DNA of 64,000 bases from an uncultured Acidobacteriaceae bacterium (lineage in GTDB: Bacteria > Acidobacteriota > Terriglobia > Terriglobales > Acidobacteriaceae). The translations under genes were made by a program, and so were the position numbers. This document shows, piece by piece, positions 36,773-45,984 of the stretch. The notes beneath the pieces are model-generated. The model did no database searches and was not told where the DNA came from. It saw only the letters and a list, made by a program, of their open reading frames with translations. The stretch covers positions 1-64,000 of the forward strand of contig CAINJJ010000001.1 in the NCBI GenBank assembly GCA_903849645.1. Direction: 5' to 3'. How positions within the stretch are numbered: the stretch's first letter is position 1; each line of letters starts with the position of its first letter.

Positions 36773-37390
36773 ATGACGTTGAACAAGATCAAGATTCTCA
36801 AGACGCTTGTCTGGATCGGTTGCCTTATCCCCTTGGGGCGGCTGATCTATGGCGCCGCCACCAACGACCTGGGCGCGGACGCGACCGCCACCATTACCTT
36901 TGCCACGGGGCTGGCCACGCTGCGGATTCTCACGCTGTCGCTGGCGGTGACGCCGGTGCGGCGGCTGATTCCCGCGGTTGGCTGGATCGGCCCGCTGCGC
37001 AAGACGCTGGGCCTGTTCGCTTTTTTCTATGCCACGCTGCACCTGGCCACTTACGTCGCGCTGTACGCGGGCTTTGACGTGAACGCCATGGCCGCCGATA
37101 TCGCCAAGAGGCGGTATATCACCATTGGCGTGGCCGCCTGGCTGCTGCTGCTGCCGCTGGCCGCCACCTCCACCAACTGGGCCATCCGCAAGATGGGCGG
37201 CAAGCGCTGGAAGCGGTTGCACAAGCTGGTGTACGTGGCAGCGGTGTTCGGGGTGATTCACTACTGGTGGCAGGTGAAGTCGGGGGTGTTGACGCCGATT
37301 GGCATCACCGTGGTGCTGGCGGTGCTGCTGCTTGCGCGGCCGGTGCTGGACTGGAATCAGCGGCGCAAGATGGCGGCGCGGGCGGCTTGA
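36773..37390 (+). CDS. msrQ: Protein-methionine-sulfoxide reductase, haem-binding membrane subunit
   Basis: 205 residues with about six membrane helices, a ferric-reductase-like b-type cytochrome that passes electrons from the quinone pool to MsrP. Haem-ligand His candidates are in FFYATLHLATYVAL, RLHKLVYVAAVFGVIHYWWQ. The RKTLGLFAFFYATLH segment is characteristic. The ATG at 36773 begins MTLNKIKILKTLVW; the ribosome site is weak (AGAAAG). It ends three bases from the convergent rnhB fusion gene. Confidence 0.93.
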   Translation: MTLNKIKILKTLVWIGCLIPLGRLIYGAATNDLGADATATITFATGLATLRILTLSLAVTPVRRLIPAVGWIGPLRKTLGLFAFFYATLHLATYVALYAGFDVNAMAADIAKRRYITIGVAAWLLLLPLAATSTNWAIRKMGGKRWKRLHKLVYVAAVFGVIHYWWQVKSGVLTPIGITVVLAVLLLARPVLDWNQRRKMAARAA

Positions 37391-37393
37391 GGC

Positions 37394-38362
37394 TCAATCA
37401 GCAACGGTAGGCAGCTCTTCAGGGCGGGGCTTGCGTTCGTGGCCTTTGAGATGCGGGTCGCTGACGCCCAGGGTGTGGTAGTGTTCCCGGGCCTGATGGA
37501 GGCTGGGGGCGTTGGCTCCGCCTTCGTAGGCGGGGTCGGCAAACTGGACGGCGTCGTCCTCCCACCAGCAGACCTCGCAATGGCAGAAGGTGCCTGGTGG
37601 CTCCTGCTCCAGGGTGAGGCAGCCGCAGCAGGGGCAGGGAAAGCGCCGGGCAGGCGGAGGTTTTTCGATGCCGCCGGGCTCGACCGCTGCTTCGTCTTCG
37701 AACTCTTCGGCCAATGCAACATCAAGCGGGTCGCCGTCAAAGCGCAGGACCGACTGCGTGACGGGGTGGAAGCTGCGGCGGTGGAGCGGCGTGGGTCCGA
37801 GACGGGCGAGGGCGGCCAGGTGTTCCGGTGAGCCATAGCCCTTGTGCTGAGCCAGCCCGTAGCCGGGGAACTCGCGGTCGAAATCGACGAGGAGCCGGTC
37901 GCGGTAGACCTTGGCCAGGACGCTGGCAGCGGCGATGGAGAGGCTGAGGCCGTCTCCGCCGATGACGGGCTGCTGCGGGCAGGGCCAGTCGATGGGGTCG
38001 CGGCCGTCGATGAGCAGGTAGTCGGGGCTGAGGGCTAGCTGCTCGACGGCGCGGCGCATGGCCAGCAGCGACGCCTGGCGGATGTTGATGCGGTCGATGG
38101 TCTCGGCGTCCACGGCGGCGATGGCCCAGGCCACGGCGTTGCCGCGAATCTCCGGGTCGAGCTCGGCGCGCTTTTTTTCAGAGAGCTTTTTGGAGTCAGT
38201 GAGGCCGTCGAGGCGGCAGCCGGGCGCGAGGATGACGGCGGCGGCGACGACCGGGCCGAAGAGCGGGCCGCGGCCCACCTCGTCCACGCCGGCGATGCGG
38301 AGGGCTCCGCGACGGCGCGCGGCCTCTTCGAGCGTCCATCCGCAGACCGTGCCCTGAGCCAT
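37394..38362 (-). CDS. rnhB: Ribonuclease HII with C-terminal CPCC cysteine-rich domain
   Basis: 322 residues from the ATG at 38362 (ATGs at 38383 and 38416 are also open). The N-terminal 210 residues are a complete RNase HII, which cuts RNA in RNA-DNA hybrids and removes single ribonucleotides: IAGVDEVGRGPLFGPVVAAA (Asp-Glu pair), LTDSKKLSEKKR, YLLIDG and GGDGLSLSIAAASVLAKVYRD supply the four acidic ligands. After an acidic linker come about 70 residues matching the Cys_rich_CPCC family: FPCPCCGCLTLEQEPPGTF, CEVCWWEDDAVQF, YEGGANAPSLHQAREHYHTLG. This tail probably binds zinc. The family's bacterial members normally end near 210 residues, so the fusion is unusual. The reading frame is continuous across the junction. 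Confidence 0.93.
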   Translation of the reverse strand: MAQGTVCGWTLEEAARRRGALRIAGVDEVGRGPLFGPVVAAAVILAPGCRLDGLTDSKKLSEKKRAELDPEIRGNAVAWAIAAVDAETIDRINIRQASLLAMRRAVEQLALSPDYLLIDGRDPIDWPCPQQPVIGGDGLSLSIAAASVLAKVYRDRLLVDFDREFPGYGLAQHKGYGSPEHLAALARLGPTPLHRRSFHPVTQSVLRFDGDPLDVALAEEFEDEAAVEPGGIEKPPPARRFPCPCCGCLTLEQEPPGTFCHCEVCWWEDDAVQFADPAYEGGANAPSLHQAREHYHTLGVSDPHLKGHERKPRPEELPTVAD

Positions 38363-38442
38363 GCATTCAGTATATGAAGTCATGGCCCGGGGGGCGCGGG
38401 GCAATCGCAGGAGCATTCCCTTGGTGAAATGCCTGGCCTCTT

Positions 38443-38530
38443 GCGCCGTCCCTACGGGACTCGCCGGTCAGACAGGGACGCTTTCCCCACGCTGAAGCGC
38501 GGGGCTAACAGACCCTGCGCCTACGGCGCG
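38443..38530. repeat. Family 2 triple-hairpin repeat, copy C
   Basis: All three hairpins of copy A recur in the same order: GTCCC-TAC-GGGAC, CCCCACGC-TGAA-GCGCGGGG and GCGCC-TAC-GGCGC. They lie between the rnhB fusion and the DUF4139 gene. Confidence 0.7.
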
Positions 38531-38624
38531 ATGGAACGCGGACACGGCGCAATGGAGCACGGACCCGGTTTGGAAAGCGGACGCGGTTTGGTCTACACCC
38601 TCAATTCGACCGATTGCCTCCGTC

Positions 38625-41084
38625 CTATCGGGCCGGGGTTGCGTCCCAGTCGAAGCTGAGCTGGGCGATGGCCTGGTTGAGTTTTTCGACGGCGGCCTGT
38701 TTTTGCAGTAAGAGGTCGGCGGTCTGCTTGCGGGTGGTCTGGAGCAGGTCTTCGGCGCGGTTCAGCTCGTCGACAAAGCGTTTGGCGGCGTCGTTGCCCT
38801 TGAGGGCGGTGAGGTTTTCGCGGTCGCGGGCCTCGTCGGCGGAGGCGGTGGCCTCCTGCTTTTGGGATTCAGCGATGCGGGCGTCGAGATCGGCTACACG
38901 GGTCTGGGCGTCGATGACAGGCTTGAGCTGCGCCTGGGCGTTGGGGACGCGGGTGGCGAGGTCGATGAGGTAGCCGGACTGGTTCTGATTAGCGTTGAGG
39001 TAGACGGTGGTGTATTCGGGGCCGCGCTCGCGGACCTCCAGCTTGGCGGTATCGTGAGGGGCCACGGCGAGGCGGAAGCGGTAGAGGTTGGGCGCGGTCT
39101 CGGCGGGCTTGAGGCCTTCGTCGAGGGTCCAGCCGTTGGTGCGGCGGGGGTGCTCCAGGAGGACCACGTGATCGGCATCGCCGGAGTTGGTGGCGGAGTA
39201 GGTGAGGGAGGCGACGTCCATGTAGGTCTCGACCACGGAGCCCTTCTGGATCTGCACATGGTGGAGGGTGCGCTGGCTGTCGCGGGCGGTGACCTTGACG
39301 CGGACGGCCTGGTCGGCGGCGTAGGAGAGCAGGCGGCGCTCGCCGGGATGGATGGGGTCGAGCAGGCCCTCGCCGGCGAACTCGCCGGACTCGAAGATGG
39401 AGAAGCTGCCGGAGTCGAGCGTCAGTTTGGACTTGTTTTCAAGCCAGACGGCGCGGAGCGGTGTGCGTTCGTTCTGGCTCCACAGGGTGACGTGCTCGGC
39501 GGGCAGGTCCTGCTGGAGGATGGGCACCATGGCCGACTCGTTTTTGTGGATGGTGACGGGCTGGGTGAGGGCGTATTCGAAGAAGTCGTCGAAAGCGTTG
39601 GTGGTGACGTCGCCTTCCTGGAGGGCGTCGGAGGCGCGGTCTACGCCGTAACCGTTGCCCATGCTGCCGCTGGAACCGGACAACGCGCCATGGAATGAAC
39701 GTGCTCTCGCAAATGGGCCGGCATTGATGGGAGCGGAAGCCATGACCTTCGGGCTGATGGTATCCGCCTCAACCTCGATCGTCTCAGTTGCGGAACCAAC
39801 ATTGAGACGGACGTTGACGTTGGCGGTCTGCTGGCCGCTCACACTGACGCTTCGCTGTACGTAGGTATTGAACCCCCGGGCTGTAGCAGTCAGCTTGTAT
39901 TGTCCCGAGGCCAGAGGTGTGATGGTGAATGAGCCATCCTCTGAGGATGTTTGTGTGATCGAGGCGTTCGACCCCAGCGATGTTGCGGTGACTGTTGCCC
40001 CCGGGATCACAGCGCCGGTCATGTCCGTGACGATGCCAGAGATTCCGCCAGCGCCGACGGTTTCCGCCGCTTCGTGCGTCTGCGGCGTCAGTTGCGCCTC
40101 GGTGCTGATGGGAATCTCCGGACGCCGCGTGTAAAGCGGCTGGGAGAGCGGCTGGATGAAGCTTTGCGGAGCGCCGGCAACCAGGGAGAGCTGGACGTTG
40201 TCCCAGTCCGCGCCGACGGTGTTATCGACAACCGCCCAGCCCTGCATGGTGGCCGAGCCGTTGGGGACACGCGGAAAAACAAGGCGGTAGGTCGACTTCC
40301 AGACCGGGACCTCGGAGATGTAGCTGACGTGGAGCTCGCGCTGGCCTGTTCCGAGCGAGTCGAGGGTCAGGTGGCGCAGGCCGGTGGAGTGCGTGGTGGA
40401 GAGCAGTTCAAGATAGCGGTCGAGCTGGCCCTGAAGGCTGGCGTCGAGCGGGCGGACGCTGAGCGCCGGGTTGAGCTCGATGACGCGGACCGCGCCGGAG
40501 GCGGCGATGAGGGTGAGGTAGTAGCTGTCGACCGTGGTGGCGCTGTCAGAGGCGCCGACCTTCTGGGTGCGGGACTCGATGGACATGAGGCGGCCGGTGA
40601 TGACGCCGCCCGCGCCGTTCGAGACAGGCCCCCCGGTGACCTCGACGCGCTGGCCGCGGAGGGCCTGGAAGAGTTCGGTGGAGCTGGGGTCGTCGGTCAT
40701 GCCGAGCGACAGCGCCTTGAGCTGCTCGGCCAGGGGCGTGGTGGAGTTGTAGTTGACGCCGCCGACGCGGCCGCCGCCCTGGTCAAGCACCGTGAGCGAC
40801 TGGAGCACGTCGTTGAGCTGGGGCGAGGTGAAGTCGATGGCCACGCGCTGGTTGCCGTTGACGGTGCCGGCATGTTCAAAGTAGCCGACGCCGTTTTTGT
40901 AGAGAACGACCTTGCGCACGGGCAGATCCTTCACCGGCACCTGCGACCCCTGCGGTGGGGCCAACTGCGCCTTCGGCGGCACCTGCGACCCCTGTGGTGG
41001 GGCCAGCTTGGCAGAGGCCGGCGTCTGGGCGGAGAGGGCGGCGGTGAAGGCGAACAGGCTGAAAGCGGCAGCGAAAGGGCGCAT
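38625..41084 (-). CDS. DUF4139 (MuiA-like) exported protein with inserted carboxypeptidase-regulatory domain
   Basis: 819 residues. The signal peptide MRPFAAAFSLFAFTAALSAQ is followed by two copies of LAPPQGSQVP. DUF4140/DUF4139-like sequence then begins (VRKVVLYKNGVGYFEHAG, RELHVSYISEVPVWKSTYRL, WDNVQLSLVAGAPQSF). Near residues 345-435 it is interrupted by a CarboxypepD_reg domain (ISGIVTDMTGAVIPGATVTA, SGQYKLTATARGFNTYVQRS) of the kind found at the N-terminus of acidobacterial TonB receptors. DUF4139 resumes (FFEYALTQPVTIHKNESAMV) and the protein ends in a coiled coil. ATG at 41084 follows AAGGAGG. Function unknown; envelope location inferred. Confidence 0.82.
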   Translation of the reverse strand: MRPFAAAFSLFAFTAALSAQTPASAKLAPPQGSQVPPKAQLAPPQGSQVPVKDLPVRKVVLYKNGVGYFEHAGTVNGNQRVAIDFTSPQLNDVLQSLTVLDQGGGRVGGVNYNSTTPLAEQLKALSLGMTDDPSSTELFQALRGQRVEVTGGPVSNGAGGVITGRLMSIESRTQKVGASDSATTVDSYYLTLIAASGAVRVIELNPALSVRPLDASLQGQLDRYLELLSTTHSTGLRHLTLDSLGTGQRELHVSYISEVPVWKSTYRLVFPRVPNGSATMQGWAVVDNTVGADWDNVQLSLVAGAPQSFIQPLSQPLYTRRPEIPISTEAQLTPQTHEAAETVGAGGISGIVTDMTGAVIPGATVTATSLGSNASITQTSSEDGSFTITPLASGQYKLTATARGFNTYVQRSVSVSGQQTANVNVRLNVGSATETIEVEADTISPKVMASAPINAGPFARARSFHGALSGSSGSMGNGYGVDRASDALQEGDVTTNAFDDFFEYALTQPVTIHKNESAMVPILQQDLPAEHVTLWSQNERTPLRAVWLENKSKLTLDSGSFSIFESGEFAGEGLLDPIHPGERRLLSYAADQAVRVKVTARDSQRTLHHVQIQKGSVVETYMDVASLTYSATNSGDADHVVLLEHPRRTNGWTLDEGLKPAETAPNLYRFRLAVAPHDTAKLEVRERGPEYTTVYLNANQNQSGYLIDLATRVPNAQAQLKPVIDAQTRVADLDARIAESQKQEATASADEARDRENLTALKGNDAAKRFVDELNRAEDLLQTTRKQTADLLLQKQAAVEKLNQAIAQLSFDWDATPAR
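40937..41006. repeat. In-gene tandem repeat encoding LAPPQGSQVP twice
   Basis: Two units, each containing CACCTGCGACCCCTG and GGTGGGGCCA, are 42 bases apart near the 5' end of the DUF4139 gene. The core CTGCGGTGGGGCCA is the same as in the intergenic tandem array at 6154-6270. Confidence 0.7.
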
Positions 41085-41433
41085 CGGGCCTCCTTGGGGC
41101 GGCATGAGGAATGCTACTCTCTTGGACCCCGGCGAACGGGAAATGGTTCCCCGCGCCGCGGTGGATTCCGGAGACCGCCAGGAAAACATCGATGAGCTAT
41201 AAATGGCATCCTGATCGGCCGGGATGAACGAGACTGGTACCTAGACGGGATCCGGCGCGGAAGCGAGGGTTCCGCCCAGGGTGGTTCGGGCGGATGAGAT
41301 GGCCATCCCTGCATGCCTCAGAGCGCGACCGGTGCGCTGCTGGGGGTTTTCCGCCATGCCGGACGGGCCGGTCTGCGACGTTGCACGCGATGTCGCCGAT
41401 GGATGGTCCCGCCCACGATCAGGAGAAGCATCC
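41085..41433. other. Gene-free region
   Basis: About 350 bases between divergent genes (DUF4139 protein and a 61-residue protein). It must hold both promoters; I could not place them with confidence. No gene seen. Confidence 0.4.
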
Positions 41434-41619
41434 ATGGAAACTACCAAGAGCGACAGCGCGATTACGGACGATGTATTGCATATCGAGAACAAAAGCCAGC
41501 TCTCCGCCGAGGCGATTGCCAAGGCGCTGGCGCACCACAACCGGCACCACAGCGGAGACCAGCCGAAGCAGGCGGCGGCCAAGCTGGAGGCGGTGAAGAA
41601 GGGCAAGCCGGGCAAATAG
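41434..41619 (+). CDS. Small hypothetical protein, 61 residues
   Basis: Not recognised. It is a charged, His- and Lys-rich polypeptide (AKALAHHNRHHSGDQPKQAA, tail KKGKPGK) with no signal, membrane segment or Cys. The ATG at 41434 has AGGAG 9 bases upstream, which is the main support for translation. A perfect 9-base-arm hairpin (CGCTGCCGG...CCGGCAGCG, 41632-41656) lies 12 bases after its stop and overlaps the end of the convergent DinB gene. It could be a nucleic-acid-binding or stress peptide, but that is a guess. Confidence 0.55.
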   Translation: METTKSDSAITDDVLHIENKSQLSAEAIAKALAHHNRHHSGDQPKQAAAKLEAVKKGKPGK

Positions 41620-41643
41620 AGGCCGGGCCGGCGCTGCCGGGAG

Positions 41644-42135
41644 TCAACCGGCAGCGGGGGCGGCGATCTTTTCGAGCTGGGCGAGGTGGTTGAGGTCGTG
41701 GCCGGCCATGGTTTCAACGATGGTGAGGAAGGTCATGGCGCCGCGCTCGGGGTGCGAGACAGGGCGGTTGGCGGCCTCGGGCAGGGCGGCGGCCAGGAGC
41801 AGGCGGTTCCAGTCGCGGAAGGCAGTGAAGGCGGCGAGGGCCTGGTCGGCGGGGATGGCGGGGTAGGGCGCGGCCCATTTGTCCTGGTCAAAGGGCTGAA
41901 CGACGTGGTTGTCCTCGGCGAGGGTCTGGCGGAGGCGGAAGCCGAAGGCGAGCTCACAGTCGGCGAGGTGGGCGAGGATTTCGGCGGGGCTCCACTTGCC
42001 GGGGGCTGGGGAGGCCGCGGCCTTTTGGGGGCCGAGAGCGGCGAGCAGGGCAGCGAGGCGGACGGGCGTGGAGGCGAGGATGGCCTCGATTGGGCGGCCG
42101 TCGAGGTACTTGGCGTAGGGGTTGAGTTCGCTCAT
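41644..42135 (-). CDS. DinB-family protein
   Basis: 163 residues, a four-helix-bundle DinB/YfiT-like protein, often a metal-dependent thiol transferase of unknown substrate. KWSPAEILAHLADCELAFG carries the first conserved His, and ETMAGHDLNHLAQLEKI the pair of His near the C-terminus, giving the expected three-His metal site. Start ATG at 42135 has GGAGG 7 bases upstream. It is divergent from the LolD-like gene. Confidence 0.85.
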   Translation of the reverse strand: MSELNPYAKYLDGRPIEAILASTPVRLAALLAALGPQKAAASPAPGKWSPAEILAHLADCELAFGFRLRQTLAEDNHVVQPFDQDKWAAPYPAIPADQALAAFTAFRDWNRLLLAAALPEAANRPVSHPERGAMTFLTIVETMAGHDLNHLAQLEKIAAPAAG

Positions 42136-42318
42136 GGGTGGACCTCCGGAGGGGCTGGTTTGATGGTAACCGGGCGTGCGGGGCGGGCGGCGAAGGGCCG
42201 GGCCAGAAGGCCGGCTGATGGAGGCTGCGACATTCAGGGGCATGAATGCCCCTGCTCCCCCCGCGATGGCCCCTTGTGACTTAACAAAAGCCTGGCACGG
42301 TAAAATATTCATAACGCG

Positions 42319-43107
42319 ATGACGCAATCGACTTCAGCGAATGGCAGCAGAGACGCCCACTTCAAGGGGGGGCGGGAGTTGCGTCTGGATGCGGATGCGC
42401 TGATGATCCGGGTGCATGGGCTGGAGAAGACCTACCAGACGGCGCGCGGGCCGCTGACGCTTTTCCGCGATTTGAGCCTGGAGGTTGCCGCGGGCGAGAT
42501 GGTGGCGATTGTGGGCCAATCGGGCGCGGGGAAGAGCACGTTGCTGCATATGCTGGGGGCGCTTGATGCGCCGACGGCGGGGACGGTGGAGTGCGCGTCG
42601 ACCAATGTGGCCGGGCTTTCGCAGCGGGATGCGGCGGCGTTTCGCAATCGCGAGATTGGCTATGTGTGGCAGTTTCACTATCTGCTGCCGGAGTTTACGG
42701 CGCTGGAAAATGTGGCCATGCCGCTGATGGCGCGGGGCATGAGCCGGCGCGAGTCCTCGGCGGCAGCGGCCGTCTGGCTCAAAGAGGTGGACCTGGAGGA
42801 CCGGGCCGACCACCGGCCGGGGGAGCTCTCAGGCGGCGAGCAGCAGCGCGTGGCTCTGGCGCGGGCGCTGGTGAATCGTCCCCGGCTGCTTTTGGCCGAT
42901 GAACCCACGGGGGACCTGGACACGGCGACGGCGGGACGGGTTTTTGAGCTTTTGCAACGACTGCACGGGTCGCACGGATTAACGTCTGTGCTGGTGACGC
43001 ACAATCTGGAGCTGGCGGCGCGGTGTACGCGGGCCTTGCGGCTGGTGGCGGGCCGGCTGGTGAAGCTGGAGGCGCCTGGCGCGACAGGGCTGGGGGCGGC
43101 GGTTTGA
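42319..43107 (+). CDS. ABC transporter ATP-binding protein (LolD-like)
   Basis: 262 residues. Walker A is VGQSGAGKSTLLHMLGALD, the Q-loop region YVWQFHYLLPEFTALENVAM is close to LolD, the signature is LSGGEQQRVALARAL, and Walker B is LLLADEPTGDLD. LolD powers release of lipoproteins from the inner membrane by LolCE, and MacB-type exporters are close relatives. No permease gene is adjacent, so the partner is elsewhere. About 30 residues precede the usual start, and an ATG at 42403 (Met29) could be the true one. A likely -10 (TAAAAT) lies near 42301. Confidence 0.87.
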   Translation: MTQSTSANGSRDAHFKGGRELRLDADALMIRVHGLEKTYQTARGPLTLFRDLSLEVAAGEMVAIVGQSGAGKSTLLHMLGALDAPTAGTVECASTNVAGLSQRDAAAFRNREIGYVWQFHYLLPEFTALENVAMPLMARGMSRRESSAAAAVWLKEVDLEDRADHRPGELSGGEQQRVALARALVNRPRLLLADEPTGDLDTATAGRVFELLQRLHGSHGLTSVLVTHNLELAARCTRALRLVAGRLVKLEAPGATGLGAAV

Positions 43108-43407
43108 CGACGGAAAAAGCACCGTTTTGCGGGTGTTCTGAGTCTGATGGAGTAGGCAGGCTGGGATAGGATGGGAATCATCCTTTCGCGGTTTGCAACG
43201 GGCAGGATGGAAGCAACCCCAGGCAGCACGAGCGCCGGGGCGCCGGGGACGAGGTTTCCGGTTGACAACAGGGGCTGTTTCGGGGCCGATGCGCAATTTG
43301 GGTGAGTCCCGGCGGCGTAGGTTTTGATGGGTGTGCGCGGGCGGGCTGAGGCCGGAGGTTGAACCGGACGGCCACTGCGGCGATAGCCTGATTCAAGGGG
43401 GTTCCTG
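43108..43407. other. clpC upstream region
   Basis: 300 bases with no gene. A TTGACA hexamer near 43262 could be a -35 element but no good -10 follows. AGGGGG lies 7 bases before the clpC start. Confidence 0.35.
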
Positions 43408-45876
43408 ATGTTCGAACGCTATACGGAAAAGGCACGGCGCGTGATCTTCTTTGCGCGGTACGAGGCCAGCCAGTTTGGGTCGCCTTATATCGAGACCGAG
43501 CACCTGCTGCTGGGCCTGTTGCGCGAAGACAAGGCGCTGACCAATCGCTTCCTGCGCTCTCATGCGTCGGTGGAGTCGATTCGCAAGCAGATAGAAGCTC
43601 ATACCACGATTCGGGAGAAGGTTTCGACCTCGGTGGACCTGCCGCTCTCAAACGAGTGCAAGCGGGTGCTGGCGTATGCGGCGGAAGAGGCCGAGCGGCT
43701 GGGGCACAAGCACATCGGCACCGAGCACCTGTTGCTGGGATTGCTCCGCGAAGAGAAGTGCTTTGCGGCGGAGATCTTGCAGGAGCGCGGGCTGAAGCTG
43801 GCGCAGATTCGCGAGGAACTGGCGCGGGTGACGCAGGAGAAGGCTCCGGCGGCGCAGCGGCAGCGCGAGTCAAGCCTGCTGGCGGAGTTTAGCCGCGACC
43901 TGACGCAGGCAGCCATGGACGGGCAACTGGACCCGCTGGTGGGCCGTGACGGGGAGCTGGAGCGGGTGATTCAGATCCTGTGCCGGCGAACGAAGAACAA
44001 TCCGGTGCTGATTGGCGAGCCGGGCGTGGGCAAGACGGCCATTGTGGAGGGCCTGGCGCAGCGCATCGCCGACGGCGAGGTGCCGAGTTTTCTGGCGGAC
44101 AAGAAGGTGCTGGGGCTGGACCTTTCGCTGATTGTGGCGGGAACGAAGTATCGCGGGCAGTTTGAAGAGCGGCTGAAGACGATCATGAAAGAGCTGATGG
44201 AGAATCAGAACTCGATCGTGTTCATCGACGAGCTGCACACGCTGGTGGGCGCGGGGTCGGCGGAGGGTTCGCTGGACGCAGCCAACATTTTGAAGCCGGC
44301 GTTGAGCCGGGGTGAGATTCAGTGCATCGGGGCGACGACGCCGGCGGAGTTTCGCAAGAGCATCGAGAAGGACCGGTCGCTGGAACGGCGCTTCCAGGCG
44401 GTCAAGGTGCCGCCGCCGAACGAGGCGGACGCCATCAAGATCATCATGGGCATCAAGGACCGCTATGAGAAGTTCCACGCGGTGAGCTATACGGACGAGG
44501 CGGTGGAGTTCGCGGTATCGCACTCGAACCGCTATATTCCGGACCGGTTTTTGCCGGACAAGGCCATCGATCTGATCGACGAGGCGGGTGCGCGGGTGAA
44601 GTTGCGCCAGACCTCGCTGCCGGAAGAGATCACCGAGGTGCAGAAGCGGATCAAGTTCATTGTGCACCGGATGGACTCGGCGATTGCCAATCACGAGTTT
44701 GAGAAGGCGCGATTCTACTCCGACGAGGAGCGCAAGGAGCGCGAGAACCTGCGCGCGCTGCGCGACAAGTATCACCTGGACGACTCGGCCTCGGGGATTG
44801 TGGGGCGCGAGGACATTGAGGACGTGGTGAGCCGGTGGACGGGCGTTCCGGTGACCAGCATCAAGGAAGAAGAGACGCAAAAGCTGCTGCGCGTGGAAGG
44901 CGAGCTGCACAAGCGGATCATCTCGCAGGAGAAGGCCATCAGCGCGCTGGCGCGGGCCATCCGGCGTTCGCGCGCGGGGCTCAAGAGCCCCCACCGGCCC
45001 ATCGGCAGCTTCCTGTTCCTCGGGCCCACGGGCGTGGGCAAGACGGAGATGGCCCGCACGCTGGCCAACTTCCTGTTCGGGTCGGACAAGGCGCTGATCC
45101 GCTTTGACATGTCGGAGTACATGGAGAAGCATTCGGTGTCGAAGCTGATCGGATCGCCTCCGGGGTATGTGGGCTACGAGGAGGGCGGGCAGTTGACGGA
45201 ACGCGTCAAGCGGTCGCCGTACTCGGTGGTTCTGCTGGACGAGATCGAGAAGGCGCATCCTGATGTGTTCAACATCCTGTTGCAGGTGTTTGAAGACGGC
45301 CAGTTGACTGACGGTCTGGGCAACACGGTGGACTTCAAGAACACGATCCTGATCATGACCTCCAACATCGGGGCCAAGTACCTGGTGAAGGAGAAAAAGT
45401 CGCTCGGATTCCACGGAGATGGCGAAGAGCAGATTAATGATGCCGTCGAAAAGAATGTGATGTCGGAGGTAAAGAAGGCATTCAATCCTGAATTCCTGAA
45501 CCGCCTCGACGAAACCATTCTCTTCCAGTCGCTCACCGACGCGGACCTGATCCAGATTGTGGAGTTGCTGGTGCAGAGCCTGAATACCAACCTGGCCCAG
45601 AAGGCGATCACGATCTCTGTGACCGAAGAGGCCAAGAAGTGGATTCTGGACAAGACGCTGACGGACCGGAGCTATGGCGCGCGGCCATTGCGAAGGGCGC
45701 TGCAGCGCTATGTGGAGGACCCCTTGTCGGAGGCGCTGATCGCCGGGCATATCACGGCGCGGCCGGCCTTCCTTGAGGTCTATCTGGACGCCAACCAACT
45801 GTTCTATCGTCCGGTGAGCGCGGCTGACTCGGCGACGGAGGAGAAGGCGGCGGGGGTGCTGCTTTTTAGTAACTAG
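43408..45876 (+). CDS. clpC: AAA+ unfoldase ClpC
   Basis: 822 residues. ClpC unfolds substrates and feeds them to ClpP. Two Clp-N repeats lie at residues 1-145 ([40 protein letters not shown]). NBD1 has Walker A GEPGVGKT and Walker [14 protein letters not shown]-like middle domain ([20 protein letters not shown]) marks ClpC rather than ClpA. NBD2 has Walker [10 protein letters not shown], Walker [12 protein letters not shown] and the sensor [15 protein letters not shown]. No mcsAB or ctsR genes are nearby. It ends just before a CRP-like palindrome and a terminator. Confidence 0.96.
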   Translation: MFERYTEKARRVIFFARYEASQFGSPYIETEHLLLGLLREDKALTNRFLRSHASVESIRKQIEAHTTIREKVSTSVDLPLSNECKRVLAYAAEEAERLGHKHIGTEHLLLGLLREEKCFAAEILQERGLKLAQIREELARVTQEKAPAAQRQRESSLLAEFSRDLTQAAMDGQLDPLVGRDGELERVIQILCRRTKNNPVLIGEPGVGKTAIVEGLAQRIADGEVPSFLADKKVLGLDLSLIVAGTKYRGQFEERLKTIMKELMENQNSIVFIDELHTLVGAGSAEGSLDAANILKPALSRGEIQCIGATTPAEFRKSIEKDRSLERRFQAVKVPPPNEADAIKIIMGIKDRYEKFHAVSYTDEAVEFAVSHSNRYIPDRFLPDKAIDLIDEAGARVKLRQTSLPEEITEVQKRIKFIVHRMDSAIANHEFEKARFYSDEERKERENLRALRDKYHLDDSASGIVGREDIEDVVSRWTGVPVTSIKEEETQKLLRVEGELHKRIISQEKAISALARAIRRSRAGLKSPHRPIGSFLFLGPTGVGKTEMARTLANFLFGSDKALIRFDMSEYMEKHSVSKLIGSPPGYVGYEEGGQLTERVKRSPYSVVLLDEIEKAHPDVFNILLQVFEDGQLTDGLGNTVDFKNTILIMTSNIGAKYLVKEKKSLGFHGDGEEQINDAVEKNVMSEVKKAFNPEFLNRLDETILFQSLTDADLIQIVELLVQSLNTNLAQKAITISVTEEAKKWILDKTLTDRSYGARPLRRALQRYVEDPLSEALIAGHITARPAFLEVYLDANQLFYRPVSAADSATEEKAAGVLLFSN

Positions 45877-45880
45877 GGGA

Positions 45881-45896
45881 TGTGATTGAAATCACA
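45881..45896. promoter_or_regulatory. Perfect CRP/FNR-type palindrome
   Basis: TGTGATTGAAATCACA: arms TGTGATT and AATCACA are perfectly symmetric. It lies 4 bases after the clpC stop and about 650 bases before a Crp/Fnr-family gene. What it controls is unclear; an unannotated transcript between them is possible. Confidence 0.55.
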
Positions 45897-45954
45897 GCCT
45901 CTTCATGGACCCCAATCGGGGTCCCAAACTCAGAAGCAGTCCTGGATTGAGCAG

Positions 45955-45984
45955 CCTCCGGCCCACGGGTCGGAGGTTTCTTTT
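45955..45984 (+). terminator. Rho-independent terminator after clpC
   Basis: CCTCCG and CGGAGG pair, with an inner CCC/GGG, and TTTCTTTT follows. A second hairpin (GGACCCC-AATC-GGGGTCC, 45907-45924) without a T-run precedes it. Confidence 0.75.
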
